Assembly: GCA_907163375.1 (NCBI GenBank)
Contig: CAJQUW010014388.1
Location: forward strand, 186,001-250,000
Length of the DNA stretch: 64,000 nt
From: Prostheceraeus crozeri
Taxonomy: Eukaryota; Platyhelminthes; Polycladida; Euryleptidae
Direction: 5' to 3'
Shown: one piece after another, positions 23,598-35,855 of the stretch
Layout: each line of letters starts with the position of its first letter
How positions within the stretch are numbered: position 1 is the first letter of the stretch
Translations under genes and position numbers: made by a program
Notes under the pieces: generated by a model
What the model saw: only the letters and a program-made list of their open reading frames with translations
Told to the model about the DNA's origin: nothing
Databases searched by the model: none

Positions 23598-23626
23598 GAC
23601 GCGTTTCGTCCTGTGGACAGTGTCAA
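23598..23626 (-). ncRNA. Hammerhead-like motif, Penelope pLTR
   Basis: On - it reads TTGACAC, stem GTCC/GGAC with loop ACA, then GAAAC, then GCGTC. This is the hammerhead order with short stem III, with changes in the first core strand. It lies downstream of the endonuclease, as expected for the 3' pLTR. Confidence 0.45.
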
Positions 23627-23692
23627 GGGTGCTGGCGGTTCTTGTGAGATTACAAGAGTATTATATACTGCCTGTTGTGTAATGGGAACTCA

Positions 23693-24400
23693 TCAGATCA
23701 GTTCATGCCGACGGTTTATTTTTGGCATGTTCAACGCAATACAGCGTGCTTCGGCCATCTTAGTTGTAATCGCGGTTCTTTGCTTATCCATGATGGTGCA
23801 GTTGAAATTATTAATGGTCATCACTTCATCGGAATGTACTGTTAAATTATGTTCGCTAAGGGCGCTTTTTCTGTCTCTGTTTCTCAAGCTGCGTTCATGT
23901 TCTTGAACTCGATATCGGAAGGGTCTACACGTTTGACCAATGTAAAACTCGTGACATAGCAAGCACGTGAACTTATAAACCAAGTGCTTGTCAGTACATC
24001 TGTACTTCGGTTCAATGTCTTTACATGCATAGCATGCGCAGTCATTTTTATTATCTAATTTATTGCTAACAGAAGAAATGAGTTTATTGCCTGGTTTGGA
24101 TGTGATCCTGATTGGCAGGTTATATTTACGTTTTAATTTATTTAATTTGCGGTCGCAACTATCGCTGACAAAGTTAAGAGCAAGCGTAATTGAATCTTGA
24201 TTTTTATTTTTTGCTTTATTGTTTTTACTGTCATTAGAACAATGAAAACCATTATTGTCAAGTCTATTTTTCATAACTGCTAGAGATTCAATCGCGTTGT
24301 TATTGTCTGAGCAGCGACTTTGAACGTATCTTACACTATTCTTCACAAAATATTCTTTGATATGATTAGGGAGCCAACTATCTCCTCCTGCTTTGAACAA
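23693..24400 (-). pseudogene. GIY-YIG endonuclease part of Penelope-like ORF
   Basis: Domain order: connector region (residues 70-110, with LNFVSDSCDRKLNKLKRKYN), a Cys-rich finger (CACYACKDIEPKYRC), then KHLVYKFTCLLCHEFYIGQ, the GIY-YIG core, with RPFRYRVQEHERSLRNRD and a C-terminal His (SEHNLTVH). In the family this nuclease opens the target for reverse transcription. This copy starts inside the protein, so it is only the 3' portion of the original ORF. Confidence 0.8.
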
Positions 24401-24567
24401 TATCTTTGATACCAGTTCCTGACAGACTGTTTGAAAAGGAACTTGTAAAGATTATTGGGTCCTCGATCACTAAAAAAATTGATTGCAAGCGGTATGGTTA
24501 TCGACATAAAGGCTCAACTACGTGTGCGTTGCTTGATATTGAAAATTTTGTCACCAACTGCTTAAAT

Positions 24568-25888
24568 GAGAGGTTCCCAACCTGTGGTACGTGAGGTACA
24601 TCAGATGATACGTGAGTACCTGTCCGAAGTAGGCTATATGCATCATGATGATGATTTAATCTATTTAACAGACAAAATCTACTAGGAAAGTCAACTTGAT
24701 TGATCGACAACGAAATTCGATGCAATTTACAGTGTTTCTCTTCATAGTCGTAAAAGACGAAGATCTGTCATGTACATAGATTTCATCAAGTCACATCAAA
24801 CTTTGCATTAAGTTGCTTAGATATCAATGCGACAGGCGGTGCGATGACATGCCGGTGTAACAGTTTAGTTTTACTCCCTGACAAAATTTACTCCCCAGTA
24901 AATTTTTCCTAGGAAATTTTTACTCCCCCAGTAAAATTTGCCTAGGAAATATTTACTCCCCCCTGACAAAATTTACTCCCCCAGTAAATTTGGCCTAGAA
25001 TATTCTTTTCCCTAGTAAATTTAGCCCATCAGATGCAGTTTGACTCGCTGATTTCAAATCTGTCATTGTTATCCCACAAAAACCAAGTTTTTGCTCAGTA
25101 AATGCGATTTTACTTTTTTGGAAGTCAGTTTGTGAAGTTAGCGGATTTTTTGTTACTGACTACTGTTTTCTTCAATTCATGCTAGTCCCATCAATTTGAG
25201 GTTCCTAAGAACGAATCTGCAATCAGAATTGTGAAATTCTATCTAAAAAATAATTTTATAATAATAATAAATTTCCTAGGCAAAATTTACTGGGGGAGTA
25301 AATTTTGTCAGGGGGGAGTAAAAATATCCTAGGAAAAATTTACTGGGGGAGTAAAAATTTCCTAGGCAAAATTTACTGGGGAGTAAATTTTGTCAGGGGG
25401 GAGTAAAAATATCCTAGGAAAAATTTACTGGGGGAGTAAAATATCCTAGGAAAAATTTACTGGGGAGTAAATTTTGGCGGGAGTAAAAATTGACTGGCAC
25501 ACCGGCATTGATCGACCGACAGGTCAAAATCGACAGAACAAAACCATGCATTTTAGATATTGCTTGAAGCTCAGCATCCAAAATCACGTATCAAAAATGC
25601 TTATGGTAAGAAATTTATATTCAACTTGAGCAAGTCAAAAGTATTCATAAGCAATATAGGCTACGTTTCTCAAAAAACGATACACAAACGGGAAGGCTTC
25701 GGGAGAAGCATCCTCAACTTATGGAATGACTGCAATTTGTTTTTTGTTAGAAAAAATAAATTTCTTTGAAATGAAAAAAGAGTTACATCTTTCCTAACAT
25801 AAAAGGAATTTCTTTCAGACTAAGTGGTATGCGGCGAACGCTCAAGATCTCAAGTGGCACTGAGACAGTAAAAGGTTGGGAACCACTG
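24568..25888. mobile_element. Non-autonomous hAT element
   Basis: The right end, reverse complemented, is CAGTGGTTCCCAACCTTTT; the left end is GAGAGGTTCCCAACC. The 8-bp duplication is GCTTAAAT against GCTGAAAT (24560-24567, 25889-25896; one mismatch). It carries a foldback (24852-25506) and a 69-codon frame at 25560-25769 of unknown meaning. It sits inside a LINE reverse transcriptase. Confidence 0.7.
24852..25506. repeat. Foldback element with tandem TTTACTCCCC units
   Basis: The left arm (24852-25010) holds repeated TTTACTCCC, CCTAGGAAA and TGACAAAATTTACTCCC units; the right arm (25269-25506) holds the same units inverted and more often. Ends CCGGTGT and ACACCGG mirror each other. A unique spacer of about 250 bp separates them. 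No transposase. Foldback elements typically have such internally repeated arms. Confidence 0.7.
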
Positions 25889-26830
25889 GCTGAAATAATG
25901 CGGATTCACTTGCATGCCATATGGCTGTCGATCTACAAAGGGATTTGATGAGGTTTGCCATCACATATTACCCGACAAGATGGTTTTCAGCGACTTCAGT
26001 AACTTTTTTTGATAAAATTCATATTTCTATCAACGAGTTCGATGGAAAGGGCACATAAGTGACTACGCCCCTGTTACGAGTGGCACTCCGCAGGGATCAT
26101 GTCTTGGTCCGCTTGTATTTGGCATTTTTCTGTCTGACATGACACTTCCTCCGACAAGATCAGATACCATTATTGCAAATAATGCTGATGTTGTTTTAGT
26201 GAGTAATCTGCAGAAAGAAGTGAAATTCGACCCTCTTGTATTAGCATATGCTGAAATGAATGATTGGACCGAGAAAAAAACATGTACATTAAGAAAGAAA
26301 AGTGTAATCAATTTTTTGTACATCGGCGAGGTAGACAGATTAAAAACCTTTTGAGATTCCTGACATTGATTGTCCAAGTAATGTAAAAATTCTGGGTGTG
26401 ATTCTTGACCATCATTCGTCATGGAATGATCCTGTCTTGCCTATCTCGAAAAAATGTCCTCACGTCTTTATGTTCTGTGGCGATTGAAGACTTTTCTCGA
26501 TACACGTGACTTGGTTACTTTGTACAATAACTACATCCGCTCCATTTAAAAATATGCAGCACCTTTGTTTGTCGGCTTGAACAAAACACAAAGTGATTGT
26601 TTAGAAAGAGTGCATCGTTCTCATCGAATTATCTGTGGTACATCAAGACGTTGTTGTAGTTGTGTTAACTTCATTCCTCTGCATCATCGTCGAACTTTAA
26701 TTGGTTTTCGTTTGTTCAACATGTTTTTAAATGATCCTCAGCATCATTTGCACCATCTTTCGCCCCACAAACTGCCTTATTCTGCTAAATTACTTATTTA
26801 TTTAATATTAACCAATTAATTTTTTCCTCT

Positions 26831-27208
26831 GACTTTTGTCTTATTTATTTGTATTTTTGGTTTTGCCTTGTAAAGTATTGTTGGGTATAGTTTCTTAATT
26901 TTACATCGAGATTTTGTAGGATTCTCTTTGCTATATTTTGTCATATCGTTTGGATTATTTCCATCATTTTAACAATTTTGTAAATGATTCCTTCAGATAT
27001 TTTGGGTTTTTTGTCATAATGGCTATTTATTATTTTAATTTTACTGCAAGCTTTTGTTTCTATAATTTATTTACTTTTATTGTTGTCTGCAGTCTCTTGC
27101 TAGTATCTCTCTCATGCTTCATGCCTCATTAGTATAGTTACAAAGTCGGCAACCTTTAGAGATCTTCCCTTGTCAGATCAGAAACCGGGAGAATGTCAAT
27201 GGAATGTA
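26831..27208. other. No gene seen; LINE 3' tail region
   Basis: T-rich sequence following the LINE reverse transcriptase, probably its 3' untranslated part. The 64-codon frame at 26938 is hydrophobic only because of T-richness. Confidence 0.4.
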
Positions 27209-27568
27209 AGGTACACACGACAAACCATAAGTCGTCACGATCCTCCACAAGCCATTAGTCACAAGCCTCAATCCATAAGTCATTTTGACATTATTTTATC
27301 TCATGACATAACACAAGTAGGTAGAAAAAGACATTATAAAGCATAAGCATGAAGAATGACTTGTTTATCACAACTTCGGTTCTATTGAAGATTGTCGCCT
27401 GAGGATTCTCAACCGGGTAACGACCTGCATGTGGCTTATGACTAATGACATCGGCTTATGGCTTATTGCTTACGGTTTATGGCTGTTTCTGTGTGCCACT
27501 TATCATCGAAACTTAAGTGTTGGAACTTTCTTTGCGGCATATGGCTTGTTTTGTGTGCCTCCGGCCTA
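27209..27568. repeat. Foldback made of CATAAG(C/T)C words
   Basis: The left arm has CACACGACAAACCATAAGTCG and further CCATTAGTC, CCATAAGTC words; the right arm carries their inverse (GGCTTATGACT, GGCTTATGG, ATGGCTTGTTTTGTGTGCC). A related end appears at 62607-62637. Confidence 0.5.
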
Positions 27569-27643
27569 AGTTGTCGGTGCTAATAGGGTGTAGGGAATTA
27601 TCAGACAAGTTTACCTGAAGCTGTATTGGTGATGATCTACAAG

Positions 27644-28510
27644 CAGGCTTGCCGCTGGGATTGGGTTGGGATTGGGCTACCAAAATTGCAGCCCAATCCC
27701 AATAAGCCCTCTCCCAACAAAATGTAAATTTAATCGTTAGCACGTTACAAATATTTTCGGGTTGTACTGAGCAGTTCATTTTGCTGTGTCTTCAGTCTGA
27801 CCTTGCCTCCACTTGCCTCTCTCGAATTCGAGCACTGAGAGCTCTTAGTGTGATTCACACAGTCAGCTTTAACCCTAATCTACGGCTCTAACTTCCCTAG
27901 TTGCTAAAAATAGTACTACTAAAAAGACAGCAACTATGTAATAGTATGAATAGGCTTATACAATTGGCATGTATGTTGTCATGCGCTTCGGCGCTTCTGC
28001 AATTAAGCTATACATTGTAAGCTATTTAGGCTTATTTAACCGTATAAGCCGCTGTTTACTGCCTGTTGCCTACTGTGCGTGTGAGCCCGTGTCGCGAGCT
28101 GTTTATTGACATCGTATTATCCGATATAGGCTTAATTAATACCAAGTGTATTTGTAGTTCATACATATATAGGCTATAAACGTAGGCCCCATAACCTCTT
28201 GGGTGAAGCCAGTGTCGGTGCAAAATTTAGCCATGCAGTAAGCCTATCACACATAATTGTGTAAAATCAATTAAAGCCCCTATTACTGTTAAGGTCAATA
28301 TAGTCCTAGGCCTACGTCCGTGCACTTCGTCAATTCAAAAAGTATCACATATGGTAGGCCTGAGTAACAAGTCCCGATACAGCTTAGGGTCAAATTCCGC
28401 ATGCTTTTAGCTCTAAAGCTGGCTATCGGGATATAAATTGGGATCTATTGGGATACCAATGAAAATTCTCATTGGGATTGGGCTGAAAATTCATCCCATC
28501 GGCAAGCCTG
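27644..28510. mobile_element. Non-autonomous hAT element, 867 bp
   Basis: Ends CAGGCTTGCCGCTGGGAT and, reverse complemented, CAGGCTTGCCGATGGGAT. A perfect 8-bp duplication TCTACAAG flanks it (27636-27643, 28511-28518). ATTGGGATTGGG words near both ends could be transposase binding sites. No transposase. Confidence 0.85.
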
Positions 28511-28518
28511 TCTACAAG

Positions 28519-29399
28519 TCAACCAGGACGAAGTTACATTTTACATATGTGTATCAGCACGTAACACCAATGAATATATCTTCTAAATTGTGCTTTCCGA
28601 ACCACAACAACCGACGCCGCCTCGCGAAATCAATAGATGAACGTGGAAATATTCTTTCTACTTAGTCCATGCAGTGTCTGCGGTGAAGGTTCATCTTAAT
28701 CGACAAACCAGGCTTTACATTCGATGAATTGTGACGTCACTCTATCCTATTTGAAGGATAGATACAAATCAGTTAACCTTATCATTATAAGGGAGTGATT
28801 CGGCCTTGAGTCGCATATTTGCTGAGGTCTCTTTAAAATTAGAAGCCGATCGGGCTACGTTTTTGTGATTTATTTCTACCCTATCTTCAAGTTACCAGCA
28901 AAACATTGCTGGATTTGCTCCATGCACTAAAAGGTCAGCTGCACGACCTCCTTTAAAAATGTATTACTTTGAACCTCTGAATTTTGCCACCTTTTGTTAA
29001 CACTTGAGGTTGACTCAATTTTTCGAACATTCGGAGCTGCATTTCTTAATAGGAAAGTCTTTGCCAAACGAATCGGATAATCGAATAGCACTGTCTGAAA
29101 TTTGAAAGCAATTATTCGATTCGCGAATATATTGTATTCTATCATTCATAGTCGCAACGGTGGTGCGACTCTTCAAAAGCTTGGCTCTAAAGCAAGCTGA
29201 GCGGCAGAAATTTCTGTGTAGGTCCTCTGCTGTGTGTAGGCTACCAAGTGAATTTAGAAATTGGGCAGCAGGAATTTTAGTTTTATGTTTTGCAAGAAAA
29301 ATCTTTTATAGAAATATACAAGTCCAAATATTGAAGGTTATTTATAGCATAATGGCCACAGTTTTAATTAAAAACTGATGCCGCCGCTAAAAAACTTAC
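28519..29399. other. No gene seen
   Basis: No open frame with a domain. The part next to 29400 may hold the downstream end of the BEL/Pao fossil, but I could not place a terminal repeat. Confidence 0.35.
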
Positions 29400-32120
29400 G
29401 TTGAAGACAATTATTGCATCATTTGGATTAACACAACTTGTATCTGCTGCGCATCGCCAAGTTTCGCTGTTATACATGATACCCACGTATTATTTCTTGT
29501 AAAATTTGATTTCACCGGAATTGCATGAATAGCCCAATATTTGGCACGGACCATCGACAAAACATGATTTCTACTTACATGGCCATGTATTCCATGGAAA
29601 AATTCAATAATCAAACAAGTCACATGGTTTCGCGGCGGAATGATAATAGGATGCTTCGCATTCTCCGATAAATGAGATTTAGACAATCTCCCGCCGACTC
29701 TCAACAATCCTTGAGAGATGAATGGAGCAAGCTATCTTTTGTAACCGCGTCCTTTTACTTTCAACGATTCTATTTCTTTCTCATAATGAATTCTTTGGAC
29801 ATACATAATGATTTCATTTTCTGATTATTCAGTTTCAGATCTACGTATGCTTTGATCGCTGCATGATGCCCTGTTAGCTTTGTTACCATATCGAGAAATG
29901 ATAAAAGATTTGAATCTTAACAGCCATGCCGTGGCTATCCTCAGTCTTGTCTAGCTAGAATAGTGCTCAATGAAGTTCTTGAGTAGATTATCAACTTTGG
30001 ATACGGCATGAACTGTTGCTTTATTCCTAAATTCTTCATTAAGATTTGCCGTTGTGGTGTCAGAGGATGGTGCCATGTCATTAGCACGAACGTGCCCGTA
30101 CTGCAAAAATCTCGGACCTTTCAACCACTCATTTCTTTCTTTGATAAAAGTGAGACTTTTACTTCTGCTGTTCATATCAGCAGGATTCATTTTAGTACCA
30201 CTGATTGGGATGACAGTTATCATGAATCTCTGCGACGCGATTTGCAACGAAAGTCTTATATCTGCGTGACTCATTTCTTATAAAATGTAAAGCAGATGTT
30301 GAATCTGTCCAAAACACGATTTTATCAAATTGAACAATTTCTGAGCGCAGATAATTACTCAATCTAAATGAGAAAATAGCTGCTTGAAGCTCTAAGCAAG
30401 GAATGGACAAGGATTTTAGGGGTGATACTCGAACTTTGGATAAAACCATATTACAATTGACATCATTGGAGTCATTCATGCGGCGTGCAACTATGCTACT
30501 GCTCCATAAGCTCTTTCACCAGCGTCACTAAACATATAGAGTTCTCTTCTCATTACAGCACCGAAATCAATCTCTTCCACACATCTGGGAATTGAGAATG
30601 AATCAAGATTCTGGAAATCACTGACCCAGTCAGCTAGTGAATTATTATACTACGAGGGAATAATGTCATCTCAACTACTCTTTTCTCTCATCAAATCTTT
30701 CAATATAATTCTTCCTCGCAAGATAGCGGGAGACAAGAAACCGAGAGGATCGTAAATGGAGCCCACTTAAGACAACAATTGACGTCTAGTTCTTGGTATC
30801 TGATCACATTCAAACTTGAATTTGAATGTATCAGCTTCAGCGTCCCATAAAACACCTAGTGTTCTCTCTTGCGGTAAAGATTTTTCATGGAAATCAATGT
30901 GGGATAAGGATTTAGCTCTTTTAGACTCACAAATATTTTCAATGACTTCTTTCTTATTACTGAGAAACCTCGTTATATTGAAGCCACCTAAGCTCATGAA
31001 CCTTGAAATATTCTCATTGAACTGATTGGCACACTCAGTAGATGGAACTGAATGGAGCTGATCATTAACATAAAATCCTCGGTCAACTGAGTCTATCACA
31101 TCTTGTGGAAATTCATGCAGTACGCAAGCGCATGGTCAAGCGCAGTACGCTTCAATGCAAAGTTGGAACATGCTGGCGACGAGGTCGTTCCGAACAAATG
31201 AACACTCATATGATACTCTATCACATCACCTTGAGATATATCATTATTCTTCCACCAAAGAAATCTCAACGTATTATGGTCATCAGGATGCAGTCTGACT
31301 TGATTGAACATGGCTACTATGTCACCAGTAATTGCTACATAATCATTCTGAAATCTTAGGAGAGCACCTACAAGATTGCTTGTTATATCACGGCCACTAA
31401 GAAGACAAGAATTCAGCGACACATCAGTGAACTTGGCTGCACAGTCAAACTACTCCGACTGTATCTGGCTTGTGTGGATTTATAACAGGATGGTGTGGTA
31501 AATAGCAAATCGGTTGAGATTGTAGATTCTTCAGCTCACATACTGGGACTTCACTCGCACAATTTTTCGAGCCATTTTCATCAATTAGTGTACTTCTTGC
31601 ACATGACTAGATCTTTCAATAATTTTCTTTTCAAGTGATTTAGTCTTGACTCAACTACAATTCGATATTTGGCAGTGTATCAGAATATCAAAAACGTATA
31701 TTTTTTCAATTGAAAAACACGTACAAATAATACAAAGCAGATGAAAGTGAATAAGATGACTGATGACAAGGCGAATGGAGGTATTTACACATATGACAAT
31801 TAAGAGGAGGTGAGATTAAATAATTATGATAATAATACACGAAATGACACTATCTGGAAGGAGAGGACATTTTCATAAATAGTTAGCATGTTTAAGCAAG
31901 CCAAGATTTATTTTGTGAAAGTCATGTATCATCTTAGTTTAGCAAGGAAAAATCTGAAGAATTGATAAAAAGGGCATATCAGTTTATACATTCAAAATTA
32001 GTAGCGCACGCCAACATTCGTCTCGCCTAATTATTAAGTCCTACTTATTAAGAGGTTCAGAACGAAACGTGACATGCATACATATATGAAATGTTAATAT
32101 CACATCGTTATCATTAGGGC

Positions 32121-35100
32121 CACGGTGGTCCCAAACACATGTTTTATGAAAAAAATTGTACAAGAAAGCTATGATGTTTTTTACATTTGTTCAGGTCTAC
32201 TTTATCAAAATATATAAATATTTAAATGTTTCACCGTACTATTCATGAAATATTCAAAATTTGAATTTTTTTGAATTTTTGAGACATACTACTTATTTAA
32301 TTTTCAAAAAATCTCTCGAACAAAAAAATGTACTGAACTTCTATGAACATGACTAAATTATATAAGCTATAATGAGCATTTGGTTAAAAATTTAGAGGAT
32401 TTCATCGAGCTATTGCAGAGAAAAGCACTTTAGAACATTAACTGATCAGAATTTTTATTTTCATTTTTGACATTTTTATTATTCCTAACTGACGCATAAT
32501 TGCACTAACTCAGTGACGGAACTTTTCATCAGTGTGAACCTCAAGGAATCATAAGATATCATTTAATTTTTTACATTGAGCTATCGCATCCCGATTTGCT
32601 TCAATGTTCTGTCATTCGTTATGTAGCCTTGTCATACGTACCATGTATCAAAAAATTCTATTTACTTCTAGTTGCAAATTCATGTATTACTCCATCGGCC
32701 ACTCTTCAGTTTCATGCTATGGATTCGATATGCTGAAGGTATTTTTGTGGCAGTTACTTTACTCACATCTAATCGAATTTTTAAATCATACAAGTCCTCA
32801 GGGAAGGCTGTCGAATATTATACTCGTTTTTTGAAGTACAACAAGTAATTTATCACTTAGACTTCATAATGATAAATAACTATCAATGCAAAAACGTTTT
32901 GAAGACAAGTAAAAACAAAATAGCTTGCAAGAAACGTTTTACTTAATAACAAATTCCGTCACACCTGCCGAACATAAGGGCAAATACGTCTGGTAGTCTA
33001 CATGTATGAGTAAGAAGTCTCTGATCATATATGTTTGCTATTGAACTCAACAATGGTGTCAAATAAAGCTTTGGAATAACTTGGATGAGAAGTGAAGTTG
33101 ATTTTTCGTCTTGACCAAAACATCTCAAAACAGAATGAACAGATTCTGACGCTTGTTCAGAAAACATAGATAATGTGCCGTATTTGCTGCAAAATTGTGG
33201 TACATGAGTAATCAAAATGTGGACTTTCGGGGTTACATTGATATCAAGACTCCGGTATGAGTCAGCAAACTTTGCAATATCATCGTCATATGTGTCAGAA
33301 AGTACAGTGCCGAAGCAGGACTGCACGACAGCATTCAATGCGCGGAACACATCAACATAACGAAGAACATACAATGGACAAAATTGTACCAAAATATCAA
33401 CATTTTCAGCAGCTTATTACAGTCTCCACCTATAAACTCACCACCATGATACCCGCATTGTACTACTCCAACTCTCTTGGGCCATTCTTCGGACATAGGC
33501 CAGATTTTCTGCATCTCGCGAAAGATGTGATTAAAAGGTCCCATCAGTAAATGCAGTTCAGGTGGAGGTATCAAATCAATGATATATTTACTGCAGAAAC
33601 TTTTAATAAGAGGCGAATTTATGCAATTTTTGAAATTTTTGGCGTCAGAAAATTTTGATCCACTTTTCTTCCAGTTTTCATAGTTCAACTTTATATTGCT
33701 AAGTGTTCTCAGCTTTGAAGACTCCCATACGCCATTGGTTGTTTCACAGTAACAGCACGGATGTGTGGCGCCATGGGATTGAATGCCGCAAAGAATATTA
33801 GCTACTTTGAGGTCCGTAGCCAAGACAAAGTCAACTCCGTGTGGAAGTAGAGAAATTTCATCTAAACAACTTTCGATGTTGATAAAAGACTCTTGCATGT
33901 TAGGAACAATACAAAGAATGAATAGGCATTTAACGCCAGAGTCAGCGGCCTTCGAGGCTGCAGCAGCAGTAGAAGGTACCTTTGAAACGAGATTGAGGCA
34001 TATCTTAAAAAAACCTTGGCCGCCATCGATTCCGATTTTGATGAGGGTATCTTCGACACTGTAATTTCGTTCTCTCATGATGTAATCAACGAAAGACTGG
34101 AAATCATTCACAACGATGGATGGTCGAGTTACTGGAGTATATTTCGATGGATCTGACGTCGACTTTTCGTACAAGGTAATGCTCCGCTCCTGAAAGAAGG
34201 GCTGTAATCGTCTGGAAATGTCAGATAAATTGTCTCTTAATTGTGGCTCAACACATTTTCGTCCAATATTAGCCACAGATTTCACTTGATTCAAAGACAA
34301 GTTAGTTTCCATCTGCAGATTACTGAAGCCTTCAGCAGTCAATTGTTGATGGTGAGGACATGAGAGAAACAGATTTTGATGCCCCAGCTGATGACTCAGA
34401 CAGTCGCTGTCGTATAATGGTTGAACAAAGTTGGTCCCGCTGTGAACTGCCCAGGTTCTTGATGGTATTCTGAATCGCCGTTTCAGTTGTGCATGTATGG
34501 TTCTTTCCTTTTCCAATTATAGAAAAACATCTTGAGCACAATAACTGCGGCTCAGGAGCAGAAGACACAGAAGAGTCGAGATCTGGATTTCTTGGTCGTC
34601 CAACGGTGATTTCGGCAGGCTTATCACGAACAGATGGACACACGCTAGACAAGGAATACTTTCCAATATTACAAATAGCACATGAACCATTCTCACATGA
34701 TGCTGAACGTGTTATTGATCGATGGTATTTTTGAAAGTCTTGTATGTTGATTTTGCGGCGATAAATACCTCTTTTGTATTCATACAAAATCGTTTTGTCC
34801 GTCTGACAAAGACCACATGGCAGCCGTTCGTCTTGTGGATCAAAGTTCTGTAGAACAAATGACCTTATTGTGGCCAACAGATTTTCTGTGATTTTTTCTG
34901 TTGCTTTTCGTCCACAAACTATGCAGACTGTCTTTCTGCATTCTTCATGACTTTTGCGCTGTTGACGGTGCGACATTTCGATGCAACAGTGAATGTTTGG
35001 AAATGCGCCTTAAATGTATTGTTCGCATTCAATGAATAGTGACACGGACATGATTTGACGCATTTAACGAATGTTTACCGATTGAGGTTGAATTGAATTC

Positions 35101-35855
35101 ACAACAAACGATCTACACAATAATTGATCAGCTTGAGAATGAAGTAAAATTGCTACACCTAATGACTAAACCCTGTGGGAATCGAATCATGCGAACAGTC
35201 ATGCCGGTACTGAAATTATTTATTAGAAATCTACATGTTATGCGTCAACCTTATTATCTGCTGCGAACACTGAGATGTCTTTCGATCAACTGTAAATGAT
35301 GTGAAACTGTAACTAATTTGTGATAATGTGAAACGATCAGTGAATAGAGAACACAAAAGAGCTGACAAAGCCCATGCCATTTGTATACCCAGCAATGCGA
35401 TGCGAATAATAAAATAATGCTTATGATTCCTTGAGGTTCACACTGATGAAAAGTTCCGTCACTGAGTTAGTGCAATTATGCGTCAGTTAGGAATAATAAA
35501 AATGTCAAAAATGAAAATAAAAATTCTGATCAGTTAATGTTCTAAAGTGCTTTTCTCTGCAATAGCTCGATGAAATCCTCTAAATTTTTAACCAAATGCT
35601 CATTATAGCTTATATAATTTAGTCATGTTCATAGAAGTTCAGTACATTTTTTTGTTCGAGAGATTTTTTGAAAATTAAATAAGTAGTATGTCTCAAAAAT
35701 TCAAAAAAATTCAAATTTTGAATATTTCATGAATAGTACGGTGAAACATTTAAATATTTATATATTTTGATAAAGTAGACCTGAACAAATGTAAAAAACA
35801 TCATAGCTTTCTTGTACAATTTTTTTTCATAAAACATGTGTTTGGGACCACCGTG
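32121..35855 (-). mobile_element. RAG1-like Chapaev DNA transposon, copy B
   Basis: Inverted repeats of about 435 bp (32121-32555 and 35420-35855), nearly identical, bound a 3735-bp element. Both ends begin CACGGTGGTCCCAAACACAT. A perfect 4-bp duplication GGGC flanks it (32117-32120, 35856-35859). The site is six bases inside a hAT end. The transposase is on - at 32943-34976 with about two frameshifts; everything else looks complete, so the copy is fairly young. There is no second gene and no RAG2-like kelch protein. Confidence 0.85.
32943..34976 (-). pseudogene. RAG1-like (Chapaev-type) transposase with RAG1-like zinc region
   Basis: Starts at ATG 34976 (MSHRQQRKSHEECRKTVC). N-terminal region: CIVCGRKA, CGLCQ, GSCAICNIGK (compare RAG1 PSCDICNTAR), a GRPRNPD motif resembling the GGRPR of the RAG1 nonamer-binding domain, and LLCSRCFSII. 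A frameshift near 34350 leads to the core frame (34516-33335): IGIDGGQGF (first Asp, codon at 34027), ATDLKVAN (second Asp), then 19 residues on PCCYCETT, and PPELHLLMGPFN. A frameshift near 33380 leads to the last frame: PKVHILITHVPQF (H-x4-H) and, 20 residues after the second His, the Glu in SEQASESVH. Every spacing equals RAG1 (D708, C727, C730, H937, H942, E962). It would cleave and integrate transposon ends in the nucleus if intact. Confidence 0.82.

Larger units (their letters stand above)
23500..24405 (-). mobile_element. Penelope-like retroelement fossil, 3' part
   Basis: A 235-codon endonuclease-bearing frame on - is followed downstream by a hammerhead-like motif at 23598-23626. The upstream reverse transcriptase is absent; the element abuts LINE sequence at 24406. 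It is the best-kept of the four Penelope-like copies here. Truncated, so not whole. Confidence 0.7.
24406..26830 (+). pseudogene. CR1/L2-group LINE, reverse transcriptase, split by a hAT element
   Basis: 24406-24560 gives RLFEKELVKIIGSS and GYRHKGSTTCALLDIENF, the middle finger/palm boxes. The hAT at 24568-25888 interrupts it. From 25897 the LINE resumes: VTSGTPQGSCLGPLVF (box 5), then a decayed YADD position reading NNADVVLVS near 26180, and a C-terminal stretch (LERVHRSHRIICG, 26565-26819). Frameshifts occur and the catalytic Asp pair is damaged. The endonuclease is missing: 24406 directly follows the Penelope-like copy. Confidence 0.7.

Noticed and set aside
26938-27132. Small membrane protein
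   Set aside because: Hydrophobic only because the sequence is T-rich downstream of a LINE; no other support.
32121-35855. RAG2-like partner gene in the Chapaev-like element
   Set aside because: No kelch-type frame lies between the TIRs on either strand; the space outside the transposase is too short and broken.
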